A DNA stretch of 64,000 nt from positions 124,001 to 188,000 of the forward strand of contig NADL03000698.1 of NCBI GenBank assembly GCA_002205965.3, given 5' to 3'. Source of the DNA: Kappaphycus alvarezii. Lineage: Eukaryota; Rhodophyta; Florideophyceae; Gigartinales; Solieriaceae. Position numbers and translations under genes: made by a program. Below, in pieces: positions 41,515-52,734 of the stretch (its first letter is position 1; every line of letters starts with the position of its first letter). The notes beneath the pieces are model-generated. The model did not search any database. It was not told the DNA's origin and saw nothing but the letters and a program-made list of their open reading frames with translations.

Positions 41515-41890
41515 AACCCTCCAGCGCATTCTGGAAGCCGTACAAACAGATGCCCAAGGCCTCGCACGGTGGGCACACTCTTGTTACGACGCTCCCACAG
41601 AGCTTGATTTCGGACCCTACTATGTCCGTTCTTCAGAGAGCACTCAGCAAGGTGATCCCCTCGGTCCCTTGCTATTCAACGGAAAAGACGTGTATTTTTG
41701 TGATATTGGCGACATTGGCCGATGCTACGGCAAATATCTTTTTGTGCCCTTAATCTTCGCCCTGCCTTCGAGCGCGATCGCTTGTTCACGATTATCAGTT
41801 CGCTCATACAACAACGAACTTTTGTCGCGATCAAGCGACGACAACTCAACCGCTCCTGGCTCGGATAGATTTTTCCCCTTTTGAGGGCCG
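41470..41890 (+). pseudogene. LINE reverse transcriptase fragment
   Basis: Reads RILEAVQTDAQGLARWAHSC, YDAPTELDFGPYYVRSSEST and QQGDPLGPLLFN. The GxQQGDPLGPLLF block is reverse transcriptase motif 4 of non-LTR elements. It begins at the 3' LTR of the copia element, so the copia insertion may have cut this LINE. Confidence 0.8.
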
Positions 41891-41917
41891 CTAGCCCCCC
41901 CTTTTCTGCTTGGTAAA

Positions 41918-41942
41918 GTCTTCTTCTTCTTCTTCTTCTTTT
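41918..41942. repeat. (TTC)n microsatellite
   Basis: Seven or so TTC units followed by a T-run. Confidence 0.9.
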
Positions 41943-42183
41943 TAATATTACTGAAGTTTTGTTAACGTTGCCCCATTACCTACACTGCTGGTTCTGCGCA
42001 CCTCGAGGGAGATGGGGATAGTTTGTACGAGACTATTTTCGAAATACGGTGACAATCACCTTTTATGTTCCAGTCTCGCATATTTTAATTGGAATGAGTC
42101 CATTGATACCTGGTTGAAGGTATTGCAGATCAATATTACCAATCGATTTTGCATACTAAAGAGGATAAGCTATTATTTACCTC

Positions 42184-42229
42184 GCTAGAAGTATCAGACG
42201 ACAAAGTAAACTACCCCATCATTTCCCCC
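42184..42229 (+). repeat. second tail type, single copy
   Basis: GCTAGAAGTATCAGACGACA, then AAGTAAACTACCCCATC and a C-run. It matches both arms of the inverted repeat at 45392-45495. Confidence 0.75.
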
Positions 42230-42649
42230 TTTTATTGCGTAGAGACATCTTAGGAGAAACTGGAAAGCTCAACTTTGTGACATTAATTGCGGTTGTCCTG
42301 CTCCTTTCGCTGTTTCTGAGGTTAGGAAAGCTACCAAACGGTCGGTTATCGCTGATATAAATTGACAGATTCCTAGAACGATTTCATCCCTGAGAGCGAG
42401 CGACCAGGAGCACTGGCATGTGTAAGATGAACTGGTTCGAAAGACTAACCCACCAATGTAGAGGAACAGATAATCGTGCTCTATGCGGTTCATCCCATTA
42501 TTCTAGATCGAATTGTTCTGTATGTCAGTTATTTGTACCGCTACTCCCAATCGTGGATTGTTGGTGTATCCCTCCGTCTCGGTATGCCTCCCTTTCCTGG
42601 CGACACACGCTGTCCCGTCTATTCGAGGCGCTCTAATGAGGTGGACTCG

Positions 42650-43590
42650 CTTCCAGATTCCGATAGTAAGCATGCCCCACTTGGAAGTACGAAGACGGTC
42701 AAAAACATCCACACAATGTCCTTTGCAATGCTTTGCTCCGCTCATACAAGGAATTTGGCATTACCGCTCTACTGGAACACCCCTCTAACCTAGTTCCACC
42801 TAAGGTTGTTCGCCTTTGGAGCTTCGTGCTGACGTTTACATTACAGGGGCTTCCGGTCTCGATCACGGCGATCTAGCCTTGGATGTTACTGTTGCCAATC
42901 ACTTCGTCCAGGCCCGAGTCCACCAGGGCGCCCCTTACGGAGCCGCCGCCGCATCTCTCGCCGAAAAGTTCCAAACATTGGCACTAAAGGGAAGTTTGCC
43001 GTTCCTACGATATAAGGCTTATTCCAATAGGCATTGACATCCACGGTGCCCTCGGGCCCGAAGGGGAAAGGTTTGGGTTTTTTGCTTTTGGAAGATATAT
43101 CCGATCTATCCCATAGTTTTCCAGACAACCAGAATGTGCCCGAGTGCTTTCAGTTCTCCCGTCGCCTTGCCGCGCACGCCGCTAGACGCCGTAGTACCCC
43201 TCCCCATCAAGAATTTCACGATGCATTTACCCGCTTCACCTTTTGCCTGTACGGCATGCAAGCCCATCAGGTTCTTTTCCGGCGTCTTTCCGATTAGTTT
43301 CTATCCTACTCCTCCTCGGCGCCTCTGAGTGCTTGTTCCCAATACCGTTAAGATACACCCCTGGTTCCATGCTTAACATACATGCTAGCCACCGCCCCGG
43401 TCTTCGAAGTCAACTGAACCACTTCGACGCTTCATCAACGTTTCACCGCTCTTGGCGCCCGACCACATGACGGTTGCGGGCGCCGCCACATTGGCCCGTC
43501 TAGCCCGTTTCTCTGACATATCGACATGCGGCGACCGCTGCGCTCTGGTTGCACTGCTTTCGTCGATTGTGGTTATCTGGAAAACGTTAC
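42650..43590 (+). pseudogene. LINE endonuclease-domain fragment interrupted by LTR C
   Basis: DGQKHPHNVLCNALLRSYKE and FGITALLEHPSNLVPP are followed by RADVYI...LALDVTVANHF, matching RPADILV...ACDITVVSPF of the 18.4-19.8 kb LINE: the zinc-proximal HN block then the PD...D nuclease-like motif. The 50-bp motif at 43060 and a stretch with QNVPECFQFSRRLAAHAA come next. Frames change along it, so it is decayed. It ends at the LTR at 43596, and related GC-rich DNA resumes at 44993. Confidence 0.65.
43060..43111 (+). repeat. 50-bp LINE-related motif, copy 2
   Basis: GGGGAAAGGTTTGGGTTTTTT then TGGAAGATATATCCGATCTAT, embedded in the LINE fragment and readable as LLLEDIS-LSH. Confidence 0.7.
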
Positions 43591-43971
43591 CAAATTGTTA
43601 TACAGAAAATGGTCCTCCCCTCGTGTATTCCAACAACTTACAACGATCCCGCCCCTGACTTCGCTCACCGTCCTTTCCAAATTTGACTCCCATCATCCCT
43701 AGATATTTTAATACTGTATCCTCTCCTCCAAATTAGCGTTTTACGTCTTTTTTAATCTACCTTCTTCATCAAACTCACTCCTTATGTAGAAATTCCGCGC
43801 AAATGCGCTACTGAAATTTTGATTTTAACTTTTTAGTACCGACTCCAGTCCGTCTCTAAGGTGTACTTAATCCCATTTTACCCAACTTTTTTTTGAGATC
43901 CACCAGCCCCTACACACACTACCCTCCCCCTCACGCCCTCTATCCTCCGTCGACAATCATTTACAACCAAA

Positions 43972-44323
43972 ATGAACAACCTTCGCCCCTCCGCCCCCAT
44001 CACCAAAAACCGCCCCTCTCGCCTCTTAAACGACCTTGCGCTCGCTGCATATGGCCCGACGGACGCAGACTACTACCTGCGACGCCAAACTAAAAAGAAG
44101 ATAATCGAGTTCTTCCGCAAACTATTCGTCGAAGATGAGGCCGGGGAGGTACCTGAGGGGCAGGAGTTCGAAGTCGAGGGGGAGCTGGGAGACCTTCGAG
44201 GAGTGGGCAGCCCCGGAATTGGTCTACGAGGTTAATGATGAGGAGGACGAGGAGGACGAGGAAAATGAGAAGGATGTCGAGGACGAGGACGAGGATGAGG
44301 ACGAGGATGAGGACGAAGACTAG
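43972..44323 (+). CDS. acidic ORF inside solo LTR C
   Basis: Starts MNNLRPSAPITKNRPSRLL, then YLRRQTKKKIIEFFRKLFVE, then a Glu/Asp-rich tail built on GAG/GAC repeats. The same start MTNLRPS is recognisable in LTR B and in the LTR upstream of the gypsy element. Conservation of the amino-acid block between LTRs A and C, despite diverged DNA, suggests it once encoded a selected protein. Unknown function; not fully open in this copy. Confidence 0.5.
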
Positions 44324-44673
44324 GAGGATGAAGGACAGGGAGGCATGGGAAGTGTTGGAATGGTGGAATGTATGGAACAAGTGGTACCGACGATGGAATC
44401 GGATGGGGATATCTTTAGTAGTTTAGATATCTCCTAGGACGAAATACATAGTTATGAGCCGTTCGCAGATATCTGTGGGGACTGCTTGGGCAGCATGGAT
44501 ATTTTAGAGGAGTTGTTTGGATCTGATTTAGAGAATGGGAAATAAGAGGACCATGTTGATTGTTAGTTTCTTAAGTATCTTTTGTTTAGAGTATATTGTC
44601 CACACAAAGTGTTTTTATGCATTTCCTGGTATCTCTCGTAGTTTCGTTCGGACTTACGGGGTAGCCGAAAGTC

Positions 44674-44680
44674 TATATAA
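44674..44680 (+). promoter_or_regulatory. TATA box in LTR C
   Basis: TATATAA about 300 bases before the LTR end. The same position in LTRs A, B and D carries TATATAAGC or TATAAGC-like words in sense. A likely start-site element for the element's RNA (inferred). Confidence 0.5.
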
Positions 44681-44992
44681 GCTGAGTAAACTGCTTCCTC
44701 ATGGAGAGGTCAAGCAAGTTGGCAGACAACTTCAAGTCAAGTCCCGAATAGTAGGAAGATCAGAGTCAAATCCAGACCCAAGAAACAATTTTCCTACGCT
44801 GGTCGAAGAGCATCAGTGGCAGACCCTGCCCCTTCCATACTTGCTTGCAGCCCTATCAACTCTCTTCCATAGGCACTCCTTTCTTTTCGTTCAACTATAC
44901 CACGGTAGCACTTTTGTCGCTTGCAACACCTCCTTCTTTGGGAACTTGGTTCTGAGTATCTCTCCTCTCGACGATTTATCCCTATCACAAAC

Positions 44993-46020
44993 CCTTTCCA
45001 CTGCTCTCGTCGATACCGTTGTCGACAGTACCGTCAACCCTCGCCCTTACATGGCGTGGAAGGGCGTCGTTGCTTTTAGAACAGCGCCGTAAGCGATTCC
45101 ATATGGTATTAGTCAAGGTGGCCCGTCCGGGACGCAGTTCGTCGACATGGCATCCTGAGTAAGATTCATGCTTACTGAAAAACGAGCCTTCTTTTCAAGT
45201 CGTGGATTCTCTGCTCTGCTAGGCATTTTCCGTTGAAATTTATGAGCCTCTCGTTTGTTTTAGATGTCTTACCCATTTCTCATAGGCTCGCGTTCAACTC
45301 TCCGTGTCTACAGAAACCCTATCGCACGTCACGAATGGGTGAAGGGCTGTCCCTATCTTCTACGGAAGCTGCCCTTATCATATTCACTCCGTTAGAAGTG
45401 TCAGGCGACAAAGTAAACTACCCCATCATCCCCCCGATTCAATCCCGACATGGGGAATGATGGGGTCGTTTTATTTCGTCGTCTGACATTTCTAGTGGGA
45501 GGAATCTAAACGGAGTTTGGAGAGAGGGTAAGGAGAAAAGAGACCCGGGTATGCGCCTCTGTGATCCTGTGACTACATCGACGGGTCAAAGCAGGCGAGG
45601 ATGCATGCGGCATTAGACAGTACAGCTTGCACTGCGTGTCTCGCAATACCAAAAGCGCGCGCCCAGCTGAAACCTGCCGATAGACCCCGGAGAGCGTCTA
45701 CGGACAGGTCTCGACTGTGCGCGCGGTTAATGGGGGAATGGTGAACCTTTAATGTAACGTTGTGAAGTGGAGAAAGAGACTACCCAGCCGTAGTCAGTAT
45801 TACTGAGAGCTGTCGCTAGTGATACGTATTTTGCGATGATTCATCATTATAACCGTATACCGGAGGACAAACGATGAGACACGTGTACGTAGGGAATGAA
45901 ACTCAGAATGACGGTGTCTCCATCGCCTCTCAGCCATAAAAATGCTCAGGTCCTGGAGAGCCTTGAGACCACATTTTCGAATCTGTCCATAGATGTCAAT
46001 GGCAAGGGAGATGAGTTCTA
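44993..46020. other. LINE debris and inverted repeat; no intact gene
   Basis: GC-rich DNA after LTR C gives only short frames. The inverted repeat at 45392-45495 lies here. From 45500 to 46020 nothing was recognised. Confidence 0.4.
45392..45495. repeat. inverted repeat of the second tail type
   Basis: Arms 45392-45435 and 45451-45495 are each a copy of the tail at 42184-42229, in opposite orientation and meeting at their C-run/G-run ends across about 15 bp (CGATTCAATCCCGAC). Confidence 0.8.
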
Positions 46021-46025
46021 AGCCT

Positions 46026-46459
46026 TGGTAGGGGTAGATCGTCGGGGAAAGAGATATTCAGAATCCAATTACCCCAAGAAGGAGGTGTTGCAAGCGACAA
46101 AAGTGCTACCTTGGTATAGTTGAGCGAACAAAAAGGGGTGAGTAAGGACGACAGTTCAGAGGGCTACAAAAAAGTATAAAAGTGGCAGGGTATACCACTG
46201 ATGCTTTGTGACTAGCGTACGAAAAAAGGTTCTTGGGTCTGAAGTTGACTCTCAACTTCCTACTACTCGGGACTTGGCTTGAAGTTGTCTGCCAACTTGC
46301 TTGACCTCCACAAGAGGAAACAGTCTACCCACCTTATATAGACTTTTTGCGACTCCTAAAGTCTCAAAAAAACATAATTATAACCATCAAATACATTCAA
46401 GGAAATCTTGTGAACCAGAGAGACTATTAGGAGATATTTCCTGAAGGTAAATATCTACA
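46026..46459 (-). repeat. gypsy downstream LTR (partial)
   Basis: Starts TGGTAGGGG on the plus strand and is similar throughout to 52735-53166; similarity ends near ATATCTACA. Confidence 0.8.
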
Positions 46460-46839
46460 CCCATCGGGCAGGGGTTAGAACTAATGTGGTCATTATATAG
46501 ACTTTTTAGAGTCACTCTTAGTATCACCGAGAACCTGGACCTGTACTGACGTCTATTATGACAGCCTGTCTTAAAATAAAGGAATCTACCCTTTAATTTG
46601 CCACACTCATCCAAACTAAAAATATCTTGCAAATGCAGTTACTGTATCTGAATTTGGTCTTCTTCTAGATTTTTTTCGAGTGCAAATTGAGTGCACATCA
46701 CGCCCTCCTTCTCAAGACGATCGTTACGGTTCGTTTTCATTGCAGCTGGTGTTATTCTGGAACTTCTATCCATTCATCAGATAGACTATATGGTTGACTG
46801 AAAGGATATAGCAGTAAGTGATTTTTAATATGGGGGAGA

Positions 46840-47700
46840 ATTTTCACCGTGCAATGACCGCCTCTTCTGCTTTGTCACCAGTTTCATAGATCCTATGTAT
46901 GGTTTCATAGTGTTTCCTTATAAGCTCCTCGTTTTTCACCTCTCCAAACCTTCCAAATGTAAGACAGTTGATGAAGTATGCTAACTTCTCTGGCAACTGG
47001 TCCAGAAAAGGGTATCTGAAGGAGAAAAAATCTCGCAACATAAGAATCGAGTCTTCTCAACTAAGGTGCGCCCCGTGAATTCTTTGGAAGCACATGCAAA
47101 TACTAATCGAAAAATAAGAAATTAGCTCGATTTCTCGAGGGTTTTTCGTTATTTCGCGAAGCCAACGTCTAATTGGTAGCCGTCCAATATAAAAGAGGCA
47201 TAGTTTACCCCTGAAAGACTGGGCGATGTTGTTGTTGATCTCCGTAGTGATCTTCTCTGCTGCTCTCGACGCATTTTCCTCTTTGATAATTGGCCTCGAT
47301 CACTGGATAATGTTGCTCGTATCATCATGACGGTCTGGGGAGGATCTTGGTCTTCAGCTGAGCTCCCGTTCCTTGGCGGAGAAACGAAAGGTTCCCATAG
47401 AGGTTATGGGACCAATCGATATTCCATACCGGGGGTAAGCTTTAACCTCTCAGTTGCACATCTTGGTTGCTCTTGAGGAATATGAAAATCAGACGGATAA
47501 TGTTCAGATAGGTTTGTGATAAGTCTCCGGTTGCTACTTTCTTATATGCTCCTATAGAGTAATGATATATTACCTCCACAAATTCTGGGCCTGCTTCAGT
47601 GAAAGTTCCGTTTTGGAATGAAAGTAGAACTCTTATTAATAGTTGTAAATCTTGTTCGGGTAACAATGGGCCGTTCAACGTACGAGAACCCAGGCATATA
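46840..47700 (-). pseudogene. gypsy 3' extra region, unrecognised
   Basis: Between integrase and the downstream LTR the minus strand keeps two protein-like stretches, LPEQDLQLLIRVLLSFQNG (about 47.6 kb) and LPEKLAYFINCLTFGRFGEV (about 47.0 kb), both probably helical. The position is where some gypsy elements hold an additional gene. No membrane segment or envelope feature was seen and no family recognised. Confidence 0.4.
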
Positions 47701-48199
47701 TTAGTCTAGAAATGGATGATTACGGGGAACTCGTAATAATCCCGCGTAATCGAGATGATCCGCTCACAGGCTAATTCTCCTGCCATAGGAATCATTCTAT
47801 AATTATAGATGGGTATGCCATATTCCTGAGTGAAAAGGAAATTCAGGCCTCTGATTGTAATGTACAAGACGACGTGCATGGATGGCCCCCCTTGATCTCT
47901 TCCCTGAGCTTGAAACAGAGCTTGTAATGCCGGTGTCTTTCTTCCGTGAAGATAAAAGGTTCGAGTACTTTATTTGGAAAGCCTGCCACTTCATAGCCTG
48001 CTGCATGAATTTTCCATGTATAACAAGTACTCTAGAGCCGACTGAAAAGGCTTGGACTGGTGGCTCTGCACCCTTGTTTCTTGTCTGTGCTAGCGCGCGG
48101 TGTGATCTCCAGCCTTCTGCGGCCAGTAGCTCGACTTCTCTAATACCCACATCGATATTATTTGTTTCTAAGTCTCTCTTTAGCATTCTTGGAGCCCCT

Positions 48200-48873
48200 C
48201 CCTACATTGGCTCGAATAGTGAGCTTCCACTTCTTCCTCTTCTTCGACGATAGCCGTATAACACTTTTGGTAAGGCATCTTCCAACTGGATTTCATTCTC
48301 CGACATAGTTTTCGATATTGCTCGTTTGACGGTTCCTCCTATCCTTTCGGCTTTCCCGTTTGACATAGGAGCGTAAGCGAGAACCGTCTTCAACTGAATC
48401 CATTTCTCTCCCAGAAAGCCAAGCAGTGACGTTGCAGTGAAACAAAGAGCATTATCCAAGATGATCCTTTTTGGAAGACCAAACGGTTCAATTAATTCTT
48501 TTTCGATGAATCTCAGGGCCATTTCAGCATCGGCCTCCTCAACTGCAACTGCTATTGGCTATCCAGTAAGATTTTCCATCCTAATAAGGAGATATTTGTT
48601 TCCGGAAGATTTTTCTTTGAATAGGCCGGCAAAATCGATTGAGAAAGTTTCAAAAAGCCCGAAAACTGGAAAGCTAAGAGTTGTCTTATACTCTCGTATC
48701 GGAGTGAACTTTTGGCAGTTTTCGCAGCTTTTCACGAAACTATAGACGTCCTTGTGGATGCTAGTCCACCAGAATCTTTCCGTAATGAATTTTTTGGTTG
48801 TTTTGAGATCCCAACGCCCTAAATCATTATAAAAAGTCCTTAAGATCTTCATTCTTTCCTTCGAAAGGGACAC
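48200..48873 (-). pseudogene. gypsy integrase remnant
   Basis: The H2C2 zinc part ends in SFVKSCENCQKFTP, followed by FSIDFAGLFKEKSSGNKYLL and LPKRIILDNALCF...AYAPMSNGKAERIGGTVKRA, the D-D-E core of retroviral-type integrases. Broken. Confidence 0.82.
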
Positions 48874-49008
48874 TAGACGAGGACCCGCTTTAGAGTGTCA
48901 AAATAGTTTCCCATTCTACAATGTGAAAGATTTTTGATTCCTGCGTACCCAATTTCTTTGTTCAAGACCAACCTTTCTCATTTCTAGTCCATCAAGGAAT
49001 TTCATTAG

Positions 49009-50313
49009 TCAGCGAATATTGGCTTCGTACTCGTAATCGTTCGGCACTTGCACCTCGACAACTCCAACGATGTTCTCGGAAGCTTTTTCATTTCGATTCA
49101 TTGGACCCCTCAAATGGGATAGGTAATCAGAAGGATGATTATTGCGTCCGACTCTACACTCAATTTCAAACCGATATTCTGCAAAAAAGTCTAGCCATCG
49201 AGCCAAGCAGTGATGCACATCCTTCTTTTGGAATGCCGTCTTAAGTCCCTGGTGATCAGTTATAAGGACAAATGTTTTGAGTGATAAAAGACACACGCGA
49301 AACGTTTTCAGTGCGAAGAAGACAGCTATTGCTTCTTTCTCGCAGACTGGGTATCTCTTTTCCGCATCATTTACAGTACGACTTGCGATTTGAACAGGGT
49401 GAAGTCTTCCATTTTTATCTTTTTGGGACAAAACGGCACCCAAAGACCGTTCTGTGGCATCTGTTTCCACAACAAAAGGTCTCTTGAAATCTGGATACAT
49501 GAGCACTGGGGGAACACATATCTTATCTTTAAGCTCCTCGAATGCAGTTTGAGTTTCCTTGTCCCAGTAAAATTTTTCGTTCTTCGTAGTACTGGCATGT
49601 AACGGTGCTGCTGTCCTAACGAAATCTTTGGTAAATCTTCTATAATACGAGACGGGTCCTAAGTGTCTTCGAACCCCTGTCTTTGAAGCGAGTCTTGGTG
49701 CCAACTTGATTTTTTTCGTTTTCTCTGGATCTACTTTAATTCCCTGTTGATCGACGATATGTCCGAGTAGTTGGATAGAAGTTTTCGCGAAGAAGCATCT
49801 GCTCAACTTAATTTTCAGGCTGTATACAGATATCCTCTCCACCACTGTCTTGACACGCGATATGTGCTGATCCAAGGTATTTGAGAATATTACCACATCA
49901 TCGATATAAACTCTTGCAAATGGTAGTCGTTTCAAAACCTCGTTCATCATTCTTTGGAACTTAGCTGGTGCATTCATGAGACCAAAAGGCATCAATTCGA
50001 ATCTGAAGGTACCTAATTTGCTGGTAAAGGTTATTTTTTCTTTGCATTTTTCATCCAACGAAATCTTCTAATGACCAGTGTAAAATTCAGTTGAAATGAA
50101 GTATCTCCCGTCCTTCAAGTCCTCGAGGACTTCCTCCATATTTGGAATCGGAAATCGATCGGGTATCATTCTTTGGTTTAATTGTCGGTAACCGACGCAA
50201 AAGAAAAGTTTTCCATCCTTCTTTGGTGCTACCACAACAGAAAATGACGATGAGGATGAAACTGGCCGAATAATATCATTTACATCATACTTGTAACATT
50301 TTTTGAGATACAT
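49009..50313 (-). pseudogene. gypsy reverse transcriptase and RNase H remnant
   Basis: FRFELMPFGLMNAPAKFQRM and FARVYIDDVVIFS (the YIDD active-site box) are followed by LLGHIVDQQGIKVDPEKTKK, YYRRFTKDFVRTAAPLHAST and the RNase H part beginning RPFVVETDATERSLGAVLSQ. Broken between the fingers and palm segments. Confidence 0.88.
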
Positions 50314-50948
50314 TGGTCATACTTCGGCAGTTGAAGTCTAAGCCTATGGTAAATTGGTTGAGTATCAGTAGTTTCTAATGAGTGAGTGACCAGTACACTT
50401 GCTTGTCTTAGATCTGAAACACTCCATGCAATTACTTCGGAAGATCTTAATATGTTGGATATTTTCTTTGATGCGAAAGCGGGATTTTTCTGCGCTTTTT
50501 CTTGAATTTCTGCGATCCTGCCATTTTTCTTTTCTTGATCCTTACCCTCGCTATTTTGAAGGACCTCTTCCGGCGTGCCCATATCTTCATATAAGGAATT
50601 CGACACATTCTTATTCTCTTCGCAAAGGTTATCGTTTTTCAAACTCTGAATTTCGTCTTTTGAGTCGATATTATCGCAAAAAAAAACACATTCAGGTATC
50701 AAATTTGCCCTAGAATTCCAGCCGACATCTTTTACAAACCTTGGATCATAATCATGCCATACCATGTTTAGTATTCCTCGAGCATACCCATTTCCATTTC
50801 CGAAAGTGTTAGTAGGCTCGTAATCTTTGCTATCATAGCTGGAAGTGAAATCTTCACTCTCCGTTTCTCTTAAATCTTCCGGATTTAGGCTTTTGTCGAA
50901 ATCCAGGGGCATGTTCACGGTTCAGCCGTCAATACGGACTGAAAAGCT

Positions 50949-52666
50949 TCAGTTGCCCAAGTCAATGCATGTCCCTAGTCTTTTCATGGTAGGGCAACCA
51001 ATGATTGCATCGAAAGGTAGATCAGGCATGAAAAGAAAGTATATATCAACTTCAGAGTCCCCAAACAACACGGAAACCTTGTCAACAGTCCCTATGCATT
51101 TTGATACTGTTCTATCCGCAACAGTTATTATTCGCGCAGTTGGAATTATTTTGAGACCTAGATTTGTCACAAAACTTTCCTAAATTAGATTTGAAACAGC
51201 ACCCGAATCGAAAAGAGCTTGGTTTTTCATTCCCAATACCTTGACTGGTACCAGCTGAAGACGTATTGGTAATGTCAAGGCCGATTGAAGAAACAATTTT
51301 TTACCCTTAGCGGACCTATTAGACTTTATAATATTTTTGAGTTCTTTTCTCGCAACCTCTGCGTCGCCCCCAAAAGTTGACCAAACGTTATTCCAGTTGG
51401 GGCCGATGCATGCTAAGCTGCCAAATTGTACTTCTTCACATACTCTAGTACGTCCTTCGGGATACTCTTAAATTTCTTATTCTTTTTCGTTTTTTTGGCC
51501 GGAGTAATTTCCACTCCTGGAACAACTTGATCAGATCTTTTTGTCCAAGGAGTTACAGGCGCTGCGATATTTTGAAACATTCCATGATCTAACTTATGTT
51601 TTTTCAATAAAATGTTCCCTTATCAATCTCGGTTTGTCACATTGACTTGACTGACTTCTTCTGCGATGGATACGTTACCGGCATCCGTCCACCCTTTATC
51701 CTTCCTGTTTTGTAAAATTTTCACCTGTGGTCCTCATTCGCTCCTCGCGTCCGATAAATTTGCTCTTCTGTTGTCTTTAGACCAGCAGCTACTTTCATGA
51801 TGCCCATATCGGCCTCATTTTCCACAAAGATTGTTTCTATGTGGATTATCAGGACACCTGTTTGCATAGTGTCCAGGCTTGAGGCAGTAGAAACAGAGTT
51901 CTGCGGCATTAGGGGCCCCAGACTGGTTTTTTAACGGTAAGAGTAGGGCTCTCCAACTGCGAGGTTATCATGTCAAGTCGATTATCGAGTCGGGTTTCCA
52001 GCCGTTCTCTCAAGTTTTTGACATCGCTCCTGACAGATTCTAGTGCCGTTGCACTAGTAGCCGGCCTTTGATAATTCTTTCCAGGATGTACGATAGACAT
52101 CGATGTACGGGTTTCCCTCTGTACCTCACTTAGCGACTGAAATGTCTCCGAGTTATTCAAAAATTCTACTACGGTACCCTTCAATTCATTAAAAGAGTGA
52201 GGGCCCTTGATGAGGAGGAAATCGGAGAGCCGCTTATCCCCATCTCCGCCTTACGCAGCATTCCGTACTTGGCTTACGTGTTGAATCCAGCCTTTTCATA
52301 GAGATCACACGAGTACACTAATGATCTTAATAAATCGCCGAAGTTGAGCCGGGCCTATATGGCGGTACGAATCATCTCATATGGATCTACCTCCTTAGCA
52401 TATTCTTTCACAAGAAATTCACAAATCTCACCCAAGTTACGCTCATTCCTATTACGAGACCACCCGTCGATAAACTTGGCCTTATATTTTTGCCTTGCAT
52501 CGCCATGAAGATAGGCGAAGATACTTGCGGCCTTCTCTTCATCGCTCTTCTCACGCACCGAAAACATTAACAAACGTATAGAGAAACTCCTCAAAGTCGT
52601 CACTCTTTCCCCTGTGAACGTTATACGAGCAGCGTCGAGATCCATGGTTACAGAAAAAAATTCCAA
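50949..52666 (-). pseudogene. gypsy gag and protease remnant
   Basis: The gag opening (MDLDAARITFTGERVTTLRS, then EEKAASIFAYLHGDARQKY) is of retrotrans_gag type. The protease-like part reads GTVDKVSVLFGDSEVDIYFL then LPFDAIIGCPTMKRL (the IIG-box). Broken. Confidence 0.7.
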
Positions 52667-52734
52667 CTCAAGAATTCCCTACCACTTCACAACTCCAATA
52701 ACTCGGGTGCAACTCCCTCCACGAGAGTACCAAA

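Larger units (their letters stand above)
43596..44987 (+). mobile_element. solo LTR C (same family as A and B)
   Basis: A 1392-bp LTR on the plus strand. It starts TGTTATACAG and ends CCCTATCA, with flanks CAAAT/CAAAC matching at 4 of 5 bases. It contains the acidic ORF (from 43972), a TATATAA box at 44674-44680 and about 300 bp of presumed transcript start region. It lies within LINE DNA. A fossil with few breaks. Confidence 0.82.
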
